A DNA stretch of 64,000 nt from a virus: positions 62,001 to 126,000 of IMG/VR virus record IMGVR_UViG_3300036795_000250; one strand, 5' to 3'. Every line of letters starts with the position of its first letter. The stretch's first letter is position 1. A model generated the notes under the pieces. That model was not told where the DNA came from and did not search any database. It saw only the letters and a program-made list of their open reading frames with translations. Positions 43,732-51,719 of this stretch are shown piece by piece. Position numbers and translations under genes: made by a program.

Positions 43732-44066
43732 GGTTCCTCGGAGTCTGGGGGCAGGCGCAGGGCTGGGAACTCGTCGGTTGGTACGTGGCGATCGCACTGC
43801 TGTTGACGCTTGATGTGTCGGCGTTGTTATGGCGCCGCCATCATCGTCATATCAGGCTCTGCGCTGATAGGGACGCCCAGGCTAAGAACGATGTGTTGAT
43901 GCGTAAGAGTGGTGACGAGGATGACGATGGCCGAGAGTCCAGCGATGACGGCATTGCAGACGCTGGTGTCAGAGAACGGGTGGATTCCGTTGCAGGCGCC
44001 GAACATCTATATCCGGCCATGGCCGGACGGCTCGATGGATACGCTGGCAATTCAGCACGAACATGA
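43728..44066 (+). CDS. Small membrane protein, frame overlaps the next gene
   Basis: 112 aa, ATGA overlap with the previous gene. One membrane segment (VAIALLLTLDVSALLW) then a basic patch. From about 43921 the frame overlaps another gene, so its C-terminus may be longer than the true protein or reflect a frameshift. Confidence 0.45.
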   Translation: MRFLGVWGQAQGWELVGWYVAIALLLTLDVSALLWRRHHRHIRLCADRDAQAKNDVLMRKSGDEDDDGRESSDDGIADAGVRERVDSVAGAEHLYPAMAGRLDGYAGNSART

Positions 44067-44232
44067 CGCGCTCGCTCATCGTGCCAACGCTAGTGAGCGC
44101 ATCGTCTGGCGCGAACAGGGCGGTCTGCTGGCCGTGATTGCAGCGCTGCGCCGAGTACCACCGCCCGAGGCAGAGAACGCGCCCACAGTGGTGCTCCCGA
44201 CCGATTCCCCGGATCGGCAGATCGGGCTCTGA
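43921..44232 (+). CDS. Hypothetical protein
   Basis: 103 aa. GWIPLQAPNIYIRPWPDGSM and a helical WREQGGLLAVIAALRR look genuinely coding. Starts at 43909, 43921 or 43927 are possible. Overlaps the previous frame by about 146 nt. Confidence 0.5.
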   Translation: MTMAESPAMTALQTLVSENGWIPLQAPNIYIRPWPDGSMDTLAIQHEHDALAHRANASERIVWREQGGLLAVIAALRRVPPPEAENAPTVVLPTDSPDRQIGL

Positions 44233-44258
44233 GAGTCATTCACAGAAAGGTGCATTGC

Positions 44259-44648
44259 GTGCCGATCGACAACGCTCGCGACGATGCGGCGATCGTCGAA
44301 CTCCGCTGGTGGCTCACCGTCAACTTTGGTCGTTCCACCAAACACATGCTGGCCAAGTCTTACGGACTGTCCGTGGTGTGTGTTCACAGCCTCATCGAGG
44401 AAGAGCGGCACCGTCGCTACTTGATCGAGCATCCGACGACCCCGACGCTAGTCGCTCCGGAGCCAGACCCTCTCACCGTGGGCGAGGACGCACTTCTCGC
44501 TTACATCAAGGCGGGCCTCGTCGACCCAGAGACCGACACCGTCAGATCGCTGGCACATCGATTCCGTTTGTCTGAGGTGTATATCAAAGAGCGGCTGCAC
44601 GAGTACGACGTGAAACTGAAGCCACGTCCCCGAAAGCGAGCAGCATGA
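44259..44648 (+). CDS. DNA-binding-like protein with two HTH-type segments
   Basis: 129 aa from a GTG with AAAGGTG upstream. TKHMLAKSYGLSVVCVHSLI and SLAHRFRLSEVYIKERL look like two helix-turn-helix units, with a basic end (KPRPRKRAA). Confidence 0.5.
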   Translation: MPIDNARDDAAIVELRWWLTVNFGRSTKHMLAKSYGLSVVCVHSLIEEERHRRYLIEHPTTPTLVAPEPDPLTVGEDALLAYIKAGLVDPETDTVRSLAHRFRLSEVYIKERLHEYDVKLKPRPRKRAA

Positions 44649-44836
44649 TCCGCGAAGTAGTCGTCCCCATTCCCCAGCGCCAGTCCTCGGAGGACATCCG
44701 GATCGCCCACGAGCTGCTGGCGCCGCGAGAGCCTACCCAGGAGGTGAGTCCCCATGGACCGTCCGCAACTGGCGGACGACAGATGGCTGGTCATCCAGCC
44801 ACTGCTCCCGATCGTGGATACCGATCACCCGCATAG
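44645..44836 (+). CDS. Small hypothetical protein
   Basis: 63 aa; ATGA overlap with the upstream gene. The first 40 residues look coding (MIREVVVPIPQRQSSEDIR), the rest overlaps the following gene by 83 nt. Uncertain. Confidence 0.4.
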   Translation: MIREVVVPIPQRQSSEDIRIAHELLAPREPTQEVSPHGPSATGGRQMAGHPATAPDRGYRSPA

Positions 44837-45254
44837 CCAGCAACGATTGCTCGACCGTCACGTCTTTGCGGTCCTCGCCATCGTGCTGCTCAACGATCTG
44901 TCGTGGAGGGCCGGGATGCGTTATGGGGTCTCCGCGACCACGCTGCGCTATCGCTGGCGGCAGTGGCGCGCGGCTGAGGTGTTCACCCGCATCCGCAGTG
45001 AGATCAGTAACCTCACCAACGCTGGTGACTGGGCCTGGCGTATCGCTGCGGCTTCGGATTCTCGTGCGCAGCGGGCATTACTGCAAGCCGAGAGCATCGC
45101 TGCGGCTGCGGACAAGCTCGCCGAGCACTTCGCGCAGGCTGAGCGCGACGCACGGGCCGCAGAGCACGCGCCGCGTCCAGCACGTCGTGCCGGCCCGACC
45201 CCGGATGACTACCGGCTCGCGCGGGTGGCCCAGAACGAGTTCGCCGAGTCCTGA
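44754..45254 (+). CDS. Domesticated transposase N-domain (DUF4096/IS5-like) protein
   Basis: 166 aa. ADDRWLVIQPLLPIVD, LDRHVFAVLAIVLLNDLSWR and TTLRYRWRQWRAAEVFTRI reproduce the DUF4096 helix-turn-helix region of IS5-family transposases. No DDE catalytic domain follows; instead there is an Ala/Glu coiled region and a basic end. No inverted repeats of an IS are seen. It probably serves as a DNA-binding protein. Confidence 0.62.
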   Translation: MDRPQLADDRWLVIQPLLPIVDTDHPHSQQRLLDRHVFAVLAIVLLNDLSWRAGMRYGVSATTLRYRWRQWRAAEVFTRIRSEISNLTNAGDWAWRIAAASDSRAQRALLQAESIAAAADKLAEHFAQAERDARAAEHAPRPARRAGPTPDDYRLARVAQNEFAES

Positions 45255-45270
45255 TCGAGGGAGCGATCTG

Positions 45271-45648
45271 ATGCTGATGACGAGCGACCTTGCCCGGTAC
45301 TACGTTCCCCCGCGCCTGTGGTTCGTGGCAGCGGCGGTATCTGTTGCTGCCCGTCAGGACGGTCAGGAGATGCTCACCGCTGCCACCCTTCTGCCCTGGC
45401 TGGATGCGGTCCTGGAAGTTCCACAGTCCGAGGTTCTTGGCATTGAGCGCGCCATGCTGCTCGCACGCTTAGACGTGTACACGGCGCAGGGTGTCTGGGC
45501 AGCGATCTTGCGGGACGCGGACGTGACGATGAACGATTTTCATCACGAGCTCGCGCTGCGAGCTCAGCAGCTAGGGCTCGCCCGGCGCACGGGGCTGACG
45601 GGAGGGCAGCGTCGTCATGGGTTCGACAACGCCACCGACGCAGGCTGA
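45271..45648 (+). CDS. Helical hypothetical protein
   Basis: 125 aa. Helical with YYVPPRLWFVAAAVSVAARQ near the start; no membrane segment is certain. Unknown. Its end overlaps the next gene by about 30 nt. Confidence 0.5.
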   Translation: MLMTSDLARYYVPPRLWFVAAAVSVAARQDGQEMLTAATLLPWLDAVLEVPQSEVLGIERAMLLARLDVYTAQGVWAAILRDADVTMNDFHHELALRAQQLGLARRTGLTGGQRRHGFDNATDAG

Positions 45649-46006
45649 GGCTGATACGCGCCGCTACGGCGAGCACCTGACGCTGCGGGCAGCAGGAGCC
45701 GCCGGGCTGACCATGCGTACCTTGCTCACTGCACCAGACGACGAATTCAGTCCGATCGCCATCGCTCGCCGTGTTCGGGTGCGTCCTGGCGTCATCGGTG
45801 CAGCAATCAAGCGTCTGGAAGAGCTCGGTTTTGTGACCATACGACTTGATCATGACGCGCCTCTTGTGAGAGGTTACTGCCCACGTTGGGTGCGCATCAC
45901 CGAGTCCGGGCGTACGGCGGCGGAACGGGAAGGACTCACACCCGCACCCTCCGAGAGGCACAACACGCACCGCAGCCGACACCATCATGGTGGCACAGGG
46001 AAATGA
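45617..46006 (+). CDS. Winged-helix (MarR/PadR-like) regulator
   Basis: 129 aa. FSPIAIARRVRVRPGVIGAA is the recognition region, then LEELGFVTIRLDHD and WVRITESGRTAAE form the wing. The C-terminus is His-rich. Likely a transcription regulator. Confidence 0.65.
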   Translation: MGSTTPPTQAEADTRRYGEHLTLRAAGAAGLTMRTLLTAPDDEFSPIAIARRVRVRPGVIGAAIKRLEELGFVTIRLDHDAPLVRGYCPRWVRITESGRTAAEREGLTPAPSERHNTHRSRHHHGGTGK

Positions 46007-46385
46007 GAACAGGTCCACAGTGTCCTTTATAGATGCTCTAACACCACCAGCTCGCCGCGCCTACGCGCGGTCGCTCCGCACGCGGTATGAAAACGGCGCG
46101 ACCTTGGAAGAGTTGCGTGCCGAACTCAAGCTCGCCACGTTGACGGTTCGCGGTTTGCTTGTGGAGGCAGGCGCCACGATCCGGCCACCAGGCACGCTAG
46201 TGACCGACAAACAAGCCGCCACGTTTGTGAAGCTGTACAAGGCCGGGGAGACGATTCAGCAGGTTTCCGAGCGCGTCGGATATTCGTTTGGGACCGTTCG
46301 TCGTTATCTGCTGCTAGCTGGTGTCGAGCTACGGCCACGCGGGATCCCAGCCGATAGACAGGCCACAACCAAACGAGCGAAGTGA
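45987..46385 (+). CDS. Tandem resolvase-type HTH protein
   Basis: 132 aa. Two copies of the pattern YxxGxxxxxxxxxxxxxxxTVRxxLxxAG: RYENGATLEELRAELKLATL and LYKAGETIQQVSERVGYSF. Related to the HTH in genes at 25688 and 46599. No nuclease domain. Confidence 0.62.
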   Translation: MVAQGNENRSTVSFIDALTPPARRAYARSLRTRYENGATLEELRAELKLATLTVRGLLVEAGATIRPPGTLVTDKQAATFVKLYKAGETIQQVSERVGYSFGTVRRYLLLAGVELRPRGIPADRQATTKRAK

Positions 46386-46389
46386 TTAC

Positions 46390-46497
46390 ATGACGACGCC
46401 AGACGATCACGAGGTATCCGATCCGGAGCCACGGTCCGACGGGGACGATCGGGTAGTGGTAACACCCTACGACGACAGTCATAGCGAGCACGACTAA
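46390..46497 (+). CDS. Tiny acidic peptide
   Basis: 35 aa, very acidic (DPEPRSDGDDR, YDDSHSEHD). It starts 4 nt after the previous stop. Its acidity suggests a DNA-mimic or partner of basic regulators; support is only position. Confidence 0.35.
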   Translation: MTTPDDHEVSDPEPRSDGDDRVVVTPYDDSHSEHD

Positions 46498-46598
46498 AGC
46501 ATCAATAGCTGGGCAGTCCGATAACCATTACCCCGCAGGGGATCAACGTCACGGCTCTTCCCAGCTGTTCGCGTTCACGAGAGGTAAGGGAAAGGCGC

Positions 46599-47120
46599 AT
46601 GAAGACCGAGCGCGCACGCCGGTTTCGGAACACCAGGTGTCAACTAGAGACGCGCGGATTCCGAGCCAGCTCATATCTCCAGAACCATGAACGGCTGTAT
46701 GCGCTGCGAGGCAATGGCATATCACGCAACCAGATGACCTTGGAAGAACTGGAGTCCTTTGTTGACGAATGGGACAACTCCCAGCGACAACAAGGACCTC
46801 TCAATGACGCAGGGTTTGCCAAGCTGGCGACGCGTTACCGTGCTGGAGAAACCCTGCTGCGCCTGGCGAATGATGCTGGTGTTCCTCGCACCAGGCTGCG
46901 CCGAGCTCTCATCGCGGCCGGCGTCCCGATGCACCCGCTACGGCGTCTCAGTGTCGCCACGGTCGAGGATCTGGAGGGGCGTTACCTCGCTGGGAAAAGT
47001 TTGCGAGATCTTGCGGTAGAAACCGGTATTCCCTACTCCACTATTCGCGAGGCGCTCATAGCGGCGGGCGTCACAATGCGACACGGCGCTACGGCGACGT
47101 CAAGATCGAGCAGCCCGTGA
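46599..47120 (+). CDS. Tandem resolvase-type HTH protein
   Basis: 173 aa. Two HTH units in the second half: RYRAGETLLRLANDAGVPRT and RYLAGKSLRDLAVETGIPYS, each followed by R-x-LIAAGV. Same module as at 45987 and 25688. AGAGGTAAGG lies upstream of the ATG. Confidence 0.62.
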   Translation: MKTERARRFRNTRCQLETRGFRASSYLQNHERLYALRGNGISRNQMTLEELESFVDEWDNSQRQQGPLNDAGFAKLATRYRAGETLLRLANDAGVPRTRLRRALIAAGVPMHPLRRLSVATVEDLEGRYLAGKSLRDLAVETGIPYSTIREALIAAGVTMRHGATATSRSSSP

Positions 47121-47153
47121 CACGACGTGACAGCGAACTTGGCCACACAAGGG

Positions 47154-47474
47154 CTAGTGACCGAGGCCGCCTGGGGCGTGCTTCTGGTTGCGCACGAGCG
47201 AGTACCGGCGGACGAGGTGTGCGGGCACCCAGTGCGTGACCTCGGTCGAGTAGCTGTCGTCTCGCGTGCTCAGGGCATAGCTGACCAAGGCGAGCCAGCC
47301 GCCGTCCCCGCGCTGTATCCAGCCGCCCAGGTAGCCGACCACCTCAAAGCCTAGTTCGAGGCCCTGCGGTGTGTTCCGGTACACGTGGTGCCGTTCTGGT
47401 GCGAGCAGGCGCCCGACGTCGACCCACACCTTGACGGGTGGCTTGACGCGGCGCACGCTCGGCGGCTCGAACAC
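47154..47474 (-). CDS. Hypothetical protein
   Basis: 106 aa with GTG start. Basic N-terminus (VRRVKPPVKVW), beta-rich middle with EVVGYLGGW. Convergent with the HTH gene. Confidence 0.5.
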   Translation of the reverse strand: MFEPPSVRRVKPPVKVWVDVGRLLAPERHHVYRNTPQGLELGFEVVGYLGGWIQRGDGGWLALVSYALSTRDDSYSTEVTHWVPAHLVRRYSLVRNQKHAPGGLGH

Positions 47475-47578
47475 GCGTTCGATTAGACCACAGAGGCAAG
47501 ATCAACGGCGGAGGGTAACCCTCCTTTGCGCTCCGGGCGTTGCGACTGCAAATATCGATGCGCACAAAAAATCATGCC

Positions 47579-47635
47579 CCCGAGCTCAGGATCGAGATCG
47601 GGGGCAGCGAGCAGGATCATGATCCTGAGCTCGGG
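47579..47635 (-). terminator. Rho-independent terminator of the lipoprotein gene
   Basis: Perfect 15-bp arms, cccgagctcaggatc (47579-47593) and its complement (47621-47635). On the minus strand TTTTTT follows within about 8 nt. The first arm on the transcript lies inside the last codons of the gene. Confidence 0.8.
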
Positions 47636-47973
47636 CAGACGAAGTCCTTCGCCAGTTGCACGTCGGTCGCAGCGTCCTGCACGCCCGCACTGATCAACGA
47701 CTTCTCCACGTCGAGCTGGAGCATGCCACCGGCCAGCATTCCGCAGATGTCCTTGGCTAGCGTGGTGGATTCCGCCAGCCTGGTAGCGTCGTCACCGACA
47801 GAACTCGCCAAACCATCATTGACAGCCTCACGTTCGCTGAAGCCGATGTAATCCGGGCTGCCCGGAGTTGTTGTGCTTGCGGGTGGGGATGGTGCGGCAG
47901 AACCACCGCACGCGCTCAGCGCGCCGATTGTCACCAGGGCGAGAATACAGGCCAGTGCTCTGAAGAGTTTCAT
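47617..47973 (-). CDS. Lipoprotein
   Basis: 118 aa. Signal MKLFRALACILALVTIGALS ends in the lipobox LSAC, then a Pro/Ser/Thr linker and a helical domain with two cysteines (DICGM, FVCPS). Secreted and lipid-anchored. DUF732-like in size and Cys placement, but not certain. Possible superinfection-exclusion lipoprotein. Confidence 0.75.
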   Translation of the reverse strand: MKLFRALACILALVTIGALSACGGSAAPSPPASTTTPGSPDYIGFSEREAVNDGLASSVGDDATRLAESTTLAKDICGMLAGGMLQLDVEKSLISAGVQDAATDVQLAKDFVCPSSGS

Positions 47974-48007
47974 GATGAGACATCCTTGTTAGTCCAGGAG
48001 GATCGTA

Positions 48008-48205
48008 ATGTTGGTACTCATCTATTTAGGCTTCGCGTGGGTGACCGGATCCGGACTCGCGATGCCGCATAACGTTGCGGGATTGCTAAGCGGCTTCGCG
48101 TTTGGGGCAGTCCTCGCTATCCTCGCAACGATTGTCTACATCAGACACGAGGACCAGGATGCATCACGGCGATCTCATAATATCCATCCCTCACAATCGC
48201 CGTGA
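48008..48205 (+). CDS. Small two-segment membrane protein
   Basis: 65 aa with GGAGG upstream. Hydrophobic segments LVLIYLGFAWVTGSGLA and FGAVLAILATIVYI, then a charged tail. Holin-sized, but isolated from the lysin genes. Its TGA lies in the right arm of a terminator hairpin. Confidence 0.6.
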   Translation: MLVLIYLGFAWVTGSGLAMPHNVAGLLSGFAFGAVLAILATIVYIRHEDQDASRRSHNIHPSQSP

Positions 48206-48208
48206 TGC
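48161..48208 (+). terminator. 13-bp hairpin at the end of the membrane protein gene
   Basis: gcatcacggcgat (48161-48173) and its exact complement (48196-48208) flank 22 nt. The gene's stop codon is inside the right arm, as in the hairpins of the 51-61 kb region. No strong T-run. Confidence 0.6.
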
Positions 48209-48222
48209 GTCCGCTCTTTCTG

Positions 48223-48804
48223 CTAGCTCAGGCCCAAGCCAGCGATATCTTGATTCAGCCTGCTGACCGCAGCACCGAACTGCTGGACCGCAGTGTTCGC
48301 GAATGGAGCCGCGCCAGCATTGTTCCCGGCGTGTACGTCCGCGAGATACTGCATTTCAGCCTGGCCACCCGCGATCAGGTCGGTCTTCAGTTGTGGGTCA
48401 GGTACGTACTGCGCGCACGTCAGAAAATCCGTGACGCTTTGTTCGTAGCCGCCAGCGTCGACCGCCACGAATTGCTGGCCGCTGGCGACCTGCGTCTGGA
48501 TGATGTGCAACGCAGTCCGCGCCGCTTCGAGCGACGAGAGTCCGTCCGGCGGGTTGTAGGCCAGATTGCACGAGACGCTGTACCACGTCGACACAGAGCC
48601 GCCACCAGCCCCACCGCTGGTGGTCGTCGCGGTGGGAGCGATGGTTGTGCGGACCAAGCTACGCGGTGCCAGCGTCGTCGGAGCGGTGGTGGGAGCAGCA
48701 GCGGAAACTCCGCTAGCCCCGCTGCTGCATGCGGTGAGGCCAGCCATGATGGACAGAGCCAGAACGGCTCCGCCCCCAAGTCTGACGGGGATTGAGCGCT
48801 TCAT
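48223..48804 (-). CDS. Lipoprotein
   Basis: 193 aa from the ATG at 48804. Signal with lipobox LTAC, a long Ala/Thr/Ser linker, then a helical domain with Cys pair (VSCNLAY, LTCAQY). Cell-surface protein, function unknown. With the lipoprotein at 47617 it may alter the host envelope. Confidence 0.72.
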   Translation of the reverse strand: MKRSIPVRLGGGAVLALSIMAGLTACSSGASGVSAAAPTTAPTTLAPRSLVRTTIAPTATTTSGGAGGGSVSTWYSVSCNLAYNPPDGLSSLEAARTALHIIQTQVASGQQFVAVDAGGYEQSVTDFLTCAQYVPDPQLKTDLIAGGQAEMQYLADVHAGNNAGAAPFANTAVQQFGAAVSRLNQDIAGLGLS

Positions 48805-48835
48805 AGGAACACTCTTCTTTCTCATTCGCTGATCA

Positions 48836-49108
48836 TCAGATGTGATCAGCCGCTCGGGGTACTGCGGCGGGGAGGTCAGCCAACAAGCCCCGCTCCGTTA
48901 CCAACCGCCCCCACGATTGCAAGCTGATGGGGCGGTACGGGCGCCCGTCACAGGTGACGTTGACGCCGCTGTCGATGAGATACGGGACCATACGGCCGAT
49001 CTGATCGACGACATCGCTGGCTCGGTCCCAGGTGCGCAGCGCGTTCAGCGCCGCGCGCACGAGAGTGTCAACGTTGATCGATTGTTCTGGTACAGCGTCG
49101 GTGTTCAT
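48836..49108 (-). CDS. Small hypothetical protein
   Basis: 90 aa overlapping the FtsK-like gene by ATGA. Helical; RPYRPISLQSWGRLVTERG near the end. Unknown; could assist the translocase. Confidence 0.5.
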   Translation of the reverse strand: MNTDAVPEQSINVDTLVRAALNALRTWDRASDVVDQIGRMVPYLIDSGVNVTCDGRPYRPISLQSWGRLVTERGLLADLPAAVPRAADHI

Positions 49109-50493
49109 GCGGCACTCCTGTTTGGTGTTGTGGCGGGCCCGTCGATCAGTTGGCCGTTGTGCTCCACGAACAGCTCGATCCCCGTCCCCCTAGCCTCCAA
49201 GGCGTAGGGCTCCGGATCGAGGACTCGGACCGTCGTGGTCCAGGGCAGCGGGACGTCTTTCACCTCCCTGCTCTCGCCCCGATCAAGGTAGGAGATCACC
49301 TCCGCATTGCCGACGCCGGACACCGTGTAGGTGATGTGGGAGTACACCGGCACGGACGAGTTAGCGGCCACCACGAGCTCCGGCACTGGCTCCGTCGGCC
49401 ACACGGGCTCAGGTGCTGCGCGGAGGTCGGCCACGGGCATGACGGTACTGATCAGTTCCCGTGCGTCCGCCTTGCTGACGTAGGCGCCCTGGAACCGCGT
49501 CGGTGAGGCAGCACCGTTAGCCAGGTACAGACCATCGCCGGACCCGAACAGATGTTCCGCTCCGCCCTGATCGAGCGCCACCCGGGAATCCGACTGAGAC
49601 CGCACCCGGAACGCAACCGAGCTCGGCAGACTCGACTTCAGCGCGGTCGGGATCAGGTCCGCAGTCGGTTTCTGCGTGGCCAGCACCAAGATGATGCCCG
49701 CCGCACGGCCCTTCGTCGCCAACTTGACCAGTAGCGGAGCGATCTCCTTTTTGTGGCTGGCCAGCAGATCGGCCAGTTCGTCCACCACGATCACCGTATA
49801 AGGCAGCTGGTTCAGCCCGAGAGCGTTGTACTCGGCGATGTCGTCAACGCCGTGTTCCGCAAAGGATCTGCTGTATTCAGCCATTGTCGCTCTTACCGCT
49901 CGTAGCTCATCGACCGCATCAATGGACTCCGTGATGATCGGAGACATCAGATGCGGCACGTGCGCGAACGGAGTGAATGCCGTCATCTTGGGATCAATGA
50001 GCAGCAGTCGCAACGCTGTCGCGTCATTGCGGGCGAGCAGGTCAAGCAACAGGCCGGTCAGGAAGATGCTCTTGCCGCTACCGGTGATCCCGGCAACGAG
50101 CAGGTGGACGTCCTCGGCCAGGTTCGCGGTCAGCGTCTCACCGGCAATGCTCCGACCGAGCGTGTAGGTGAGAGCAGGCGCGTCCGTTGACATCGGGACG
50201 TCGTCACGGGCGAGGTAGGCCCGCACGACGCGTGGCACATCGACGGTCAACAAGGCTTCGCCGTTGGTTGGCATCCGCATATCGATGTTGTCGTGCCCCA
50301 ACAGAAAGGCGATATCTTTGCGCATTGCCAGCACATCGCTGACCTTGGTTCCCATGCTTACCGAGATGCCGTAGCGGGTCAGTTGGGGAGCCACCGTGCA
50401 TGAGGCAACGCGGGCGTCGACATTCCGCGTTTCGAACAACCTCATGATTTTGCGTGCATTGTCGTCAGTGTCGATAGTCGATGATGTCGTCAT
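49105..50493 (-). CDS. FtsK/SpoIIIE-like DNA translocase ATPase
   Basis: 462 aa soluble motor. The core has GITGSGKS (Walker A), IVVDELADLL (Walker B), LATQKPTADLIPTALKSS and FRVRSQSDSRVALDQGGAE, all chromosomal FtsK-type motifs. There is no membrane domain, and the usual C-terminal gamma (KOPS-reading) domain is not evident. It may move element DNA during segregation, dimer resolution or transfer. First gene left of the hairpin-punctuated operon. Confidence 0.85.
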   Translation of the reverse strand: MTTSSTIDTDDNARKIMRLFETRNVDARVASCTVAPQLTRYGISVSMGTKVSDVLAMRKDIAFLLGHDNIDMRMPTNGEALLTVDVPRVVRAYLARDDVPMSTDAPALTYTLGRSIAGETLTANLAEDVHLLVAGITGSGKSIFLTGLLLDLLARNDATALRLLLIDPKMTAFTPFAHVPHLMSPIITESIDAVDELRAVRATMAEYSRSFAEHGVDDIAEYNALGLNQLPYTVIVVDELADLLASHKKEIAPLLVKLATKGRAAGIILVLATQKPTADLIPTALKSSLPSSVAFRVRSQSDSRVALDQGGAEHLFGSGDGLYLANGAASPTRFQGAYVSKADARELISTVMPVADLRAAPEPVWPTEPVPELVVAANSSVPVYSHITYTVSGVGNAEVISYLDRGESREVKDVPLPWTTTVRVLDPEPYALEARGTGIELFVEHNGQLIDGPATTPNRSAA

Positions 50494-50656
50494 GGCGCAT
50501 GCCTCCTTTCGACAGCTTGTCCTTTAATCCTACGCTGACTTAACGATCCTGAATTCACCACGCTGACCAAACATGCGAAGCGGCTAATCTCGATGATGGT
50601 CGGCGCTATCTTCTGCAAGCGACACGAAAGCGCTGGTCAGAGGATGGTCACCCTCC
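50494..50656. other. Spacer before the FtsK-like gene
   Basis: No gene. Contains complementary outer segments ctgacca near 50572 and tggtcag near 50633, similar to ends of the downstream hairpin elements, so a degenerate copy may lie here. Confidence 0.35.
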
Positions 50657-50986
50657 TTATTTCGCTTGGGTGCCTTCGCTCGTTGGTCCGACAACCAACC
50701 GGATCGCAGCGTCGGGGTTGTCCATGTGCCGACGAAAAGCGCTCATCGAACTGAGGTACCGGAAAATTTGGTCAGCGCGGTGACGGTCCTCGACACGGAC
50801 GGAGACCAGCCTGGTCGAATCGTCCACCGTGATGCTGTCGTTGACCAAGTCCGCGTAGTTCTGCTTCCAGTCCTCGCGATGGGTGAACCAGATGGGCAGG
50901 TAGCCGCGCCACCAGTTGACGGAGCGCGGGAAGTTCGGTGCGGTGATCGCAGACTGGTCAATCGTGACGGTGTATGTGGAAGGCAT
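50657..50986 (-). CDS. Hypothetical protein
   Basis: 109 aa. Beta start (YTVTIDQSAITA) and a WWRGYLPIWFTHREDW stretch. Unknown. Its stop lies in a 24-bp sequence repeated at 53153. Confidence 0.55.
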   Translation of the reverse strand: MPSTYTVTIDQSAITAPNFPRSVNWWRGYLPIWFTHREDWKQNYADLVNDSITVDDSTRLVSVRVEDRHRADQIFRYLSSMSAFRRHMDNPDAAIRLVVGPTSEGTQAK

Positions 50987-51013
50987 TGCCCTAACCTCTC
51001 TCGCTTTACTGGC

Positions 51014-51065
51014 CTGGCAGCCAGAGCAACGCGCGGGCTAAGCCGCGCGCCACTCAAGCTGTCAG
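51014..51065 (-). repeat. Intergenic hairpin element, class A
   Basis: Element 1. Inner stem gcgcgg/ccgcgc pairs around gctaag; outer arms ctggc/gtcag. The gene's stop is 9 nt outside the element here. Confidence 0.75.
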
Positions 51066-51073
51066 GGGACGAA

Positions 51074-51640
51074 TCAGCTGCCCAAGAGTTTCTCGATCTC
51101 GGACAACCTGGCCCGCAATTGCTGTTGCTCGGCAACCAGTGCGTCCCGGTCAACGGCCGTGTCGACAATCGTCAGGTCGCCATGGTCTCGGGCGCGGGCG
51201 ATGTCGGCGTGGTCCGCAGGCACGTCCCGGACCTCCAGGACAGTGCCCTCTTGGGCTTCCAGACGCGGGTTTTTGACACTGCCGCCGCTATCGGCGAACC
51301 CGCCGGACACGATGATGACGCCATCGCCAAGGCGCACGGGTTCATCACGGCCGCGCCGACGGGCGATCATGCGACCGAACAGGTACAGCTCGCCGCTGTA
51401 CGGGGCGTACCCCTCGGGGTCGGAGAGCCGGACTGTGACGGTCCGACTTGCGGTGCCGTCGGTGCCGTAGACCTCGCGGGCCAGCTCGCGGACGCGTTCC
51501 TCGTCGCGGAGATCGAAAACCCACGTCTTGGCGTTGGCGTCCCAGCGCCCACCGATGGCCCGTGCCTTGCTGGGCATGGTCGGTTCGTACGGCGCGTGGA
51601 GGGTGACGGTCGTTTCGTCGGTAGTGACGTTGATGCCCAT
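51074..51640 (-). CDS. Protein with HARP-like N-terminal domain
   Basis: 188 aa. APYEPTMPSKARAIGGRW and KTWVFDL resemble the HARP-type module of SMARCAL1-like helicases, which here stands alone. The end is a coiled coil (AEQQQLRARLSEIEKLL). May bind DNA structures. Confidence 0.5.
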   Translation of the reverse strand: MGINVTTDETTVTLHAPYEPTMPSKARAIGGRWDANAKTWVFDLRDEERVRELAREVYGTDGTASRTVTVRLSDPEGYAPYSGELYLFGRMIARRRGRDEPVRLGDGVIIVSGGFADSGGSVKNPRLEAQEGTVLEVRDVPADHADIARARDHGDLTIVDTAVDRDALVAEQQQLRARLSEIEKLLGS

Positions 51641-51666
51641 CGCGTATTCCTTCCTGTGCTATTGGA

Positions 51667-51719
51667 TTGGCAGCCAACGCAGCAACCGGCGCATGTCCGG
51701 TCACCACGCAAGTGGTCAG
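51667..51719 (-). repeat. Intergenic hairpin element, class A
   Basis: Element 2. Inner stem accgg/ccggt; contains the TGA stop (51716-51718) of the next gene in the first arm on the transcript. Confidence 0.75.

Noticed and set aside
44754-45254. Complete insertion sequence
   Set aside because: No terminal inverted repeats, no target duplication and no DDE domain around the transposase-like gene.
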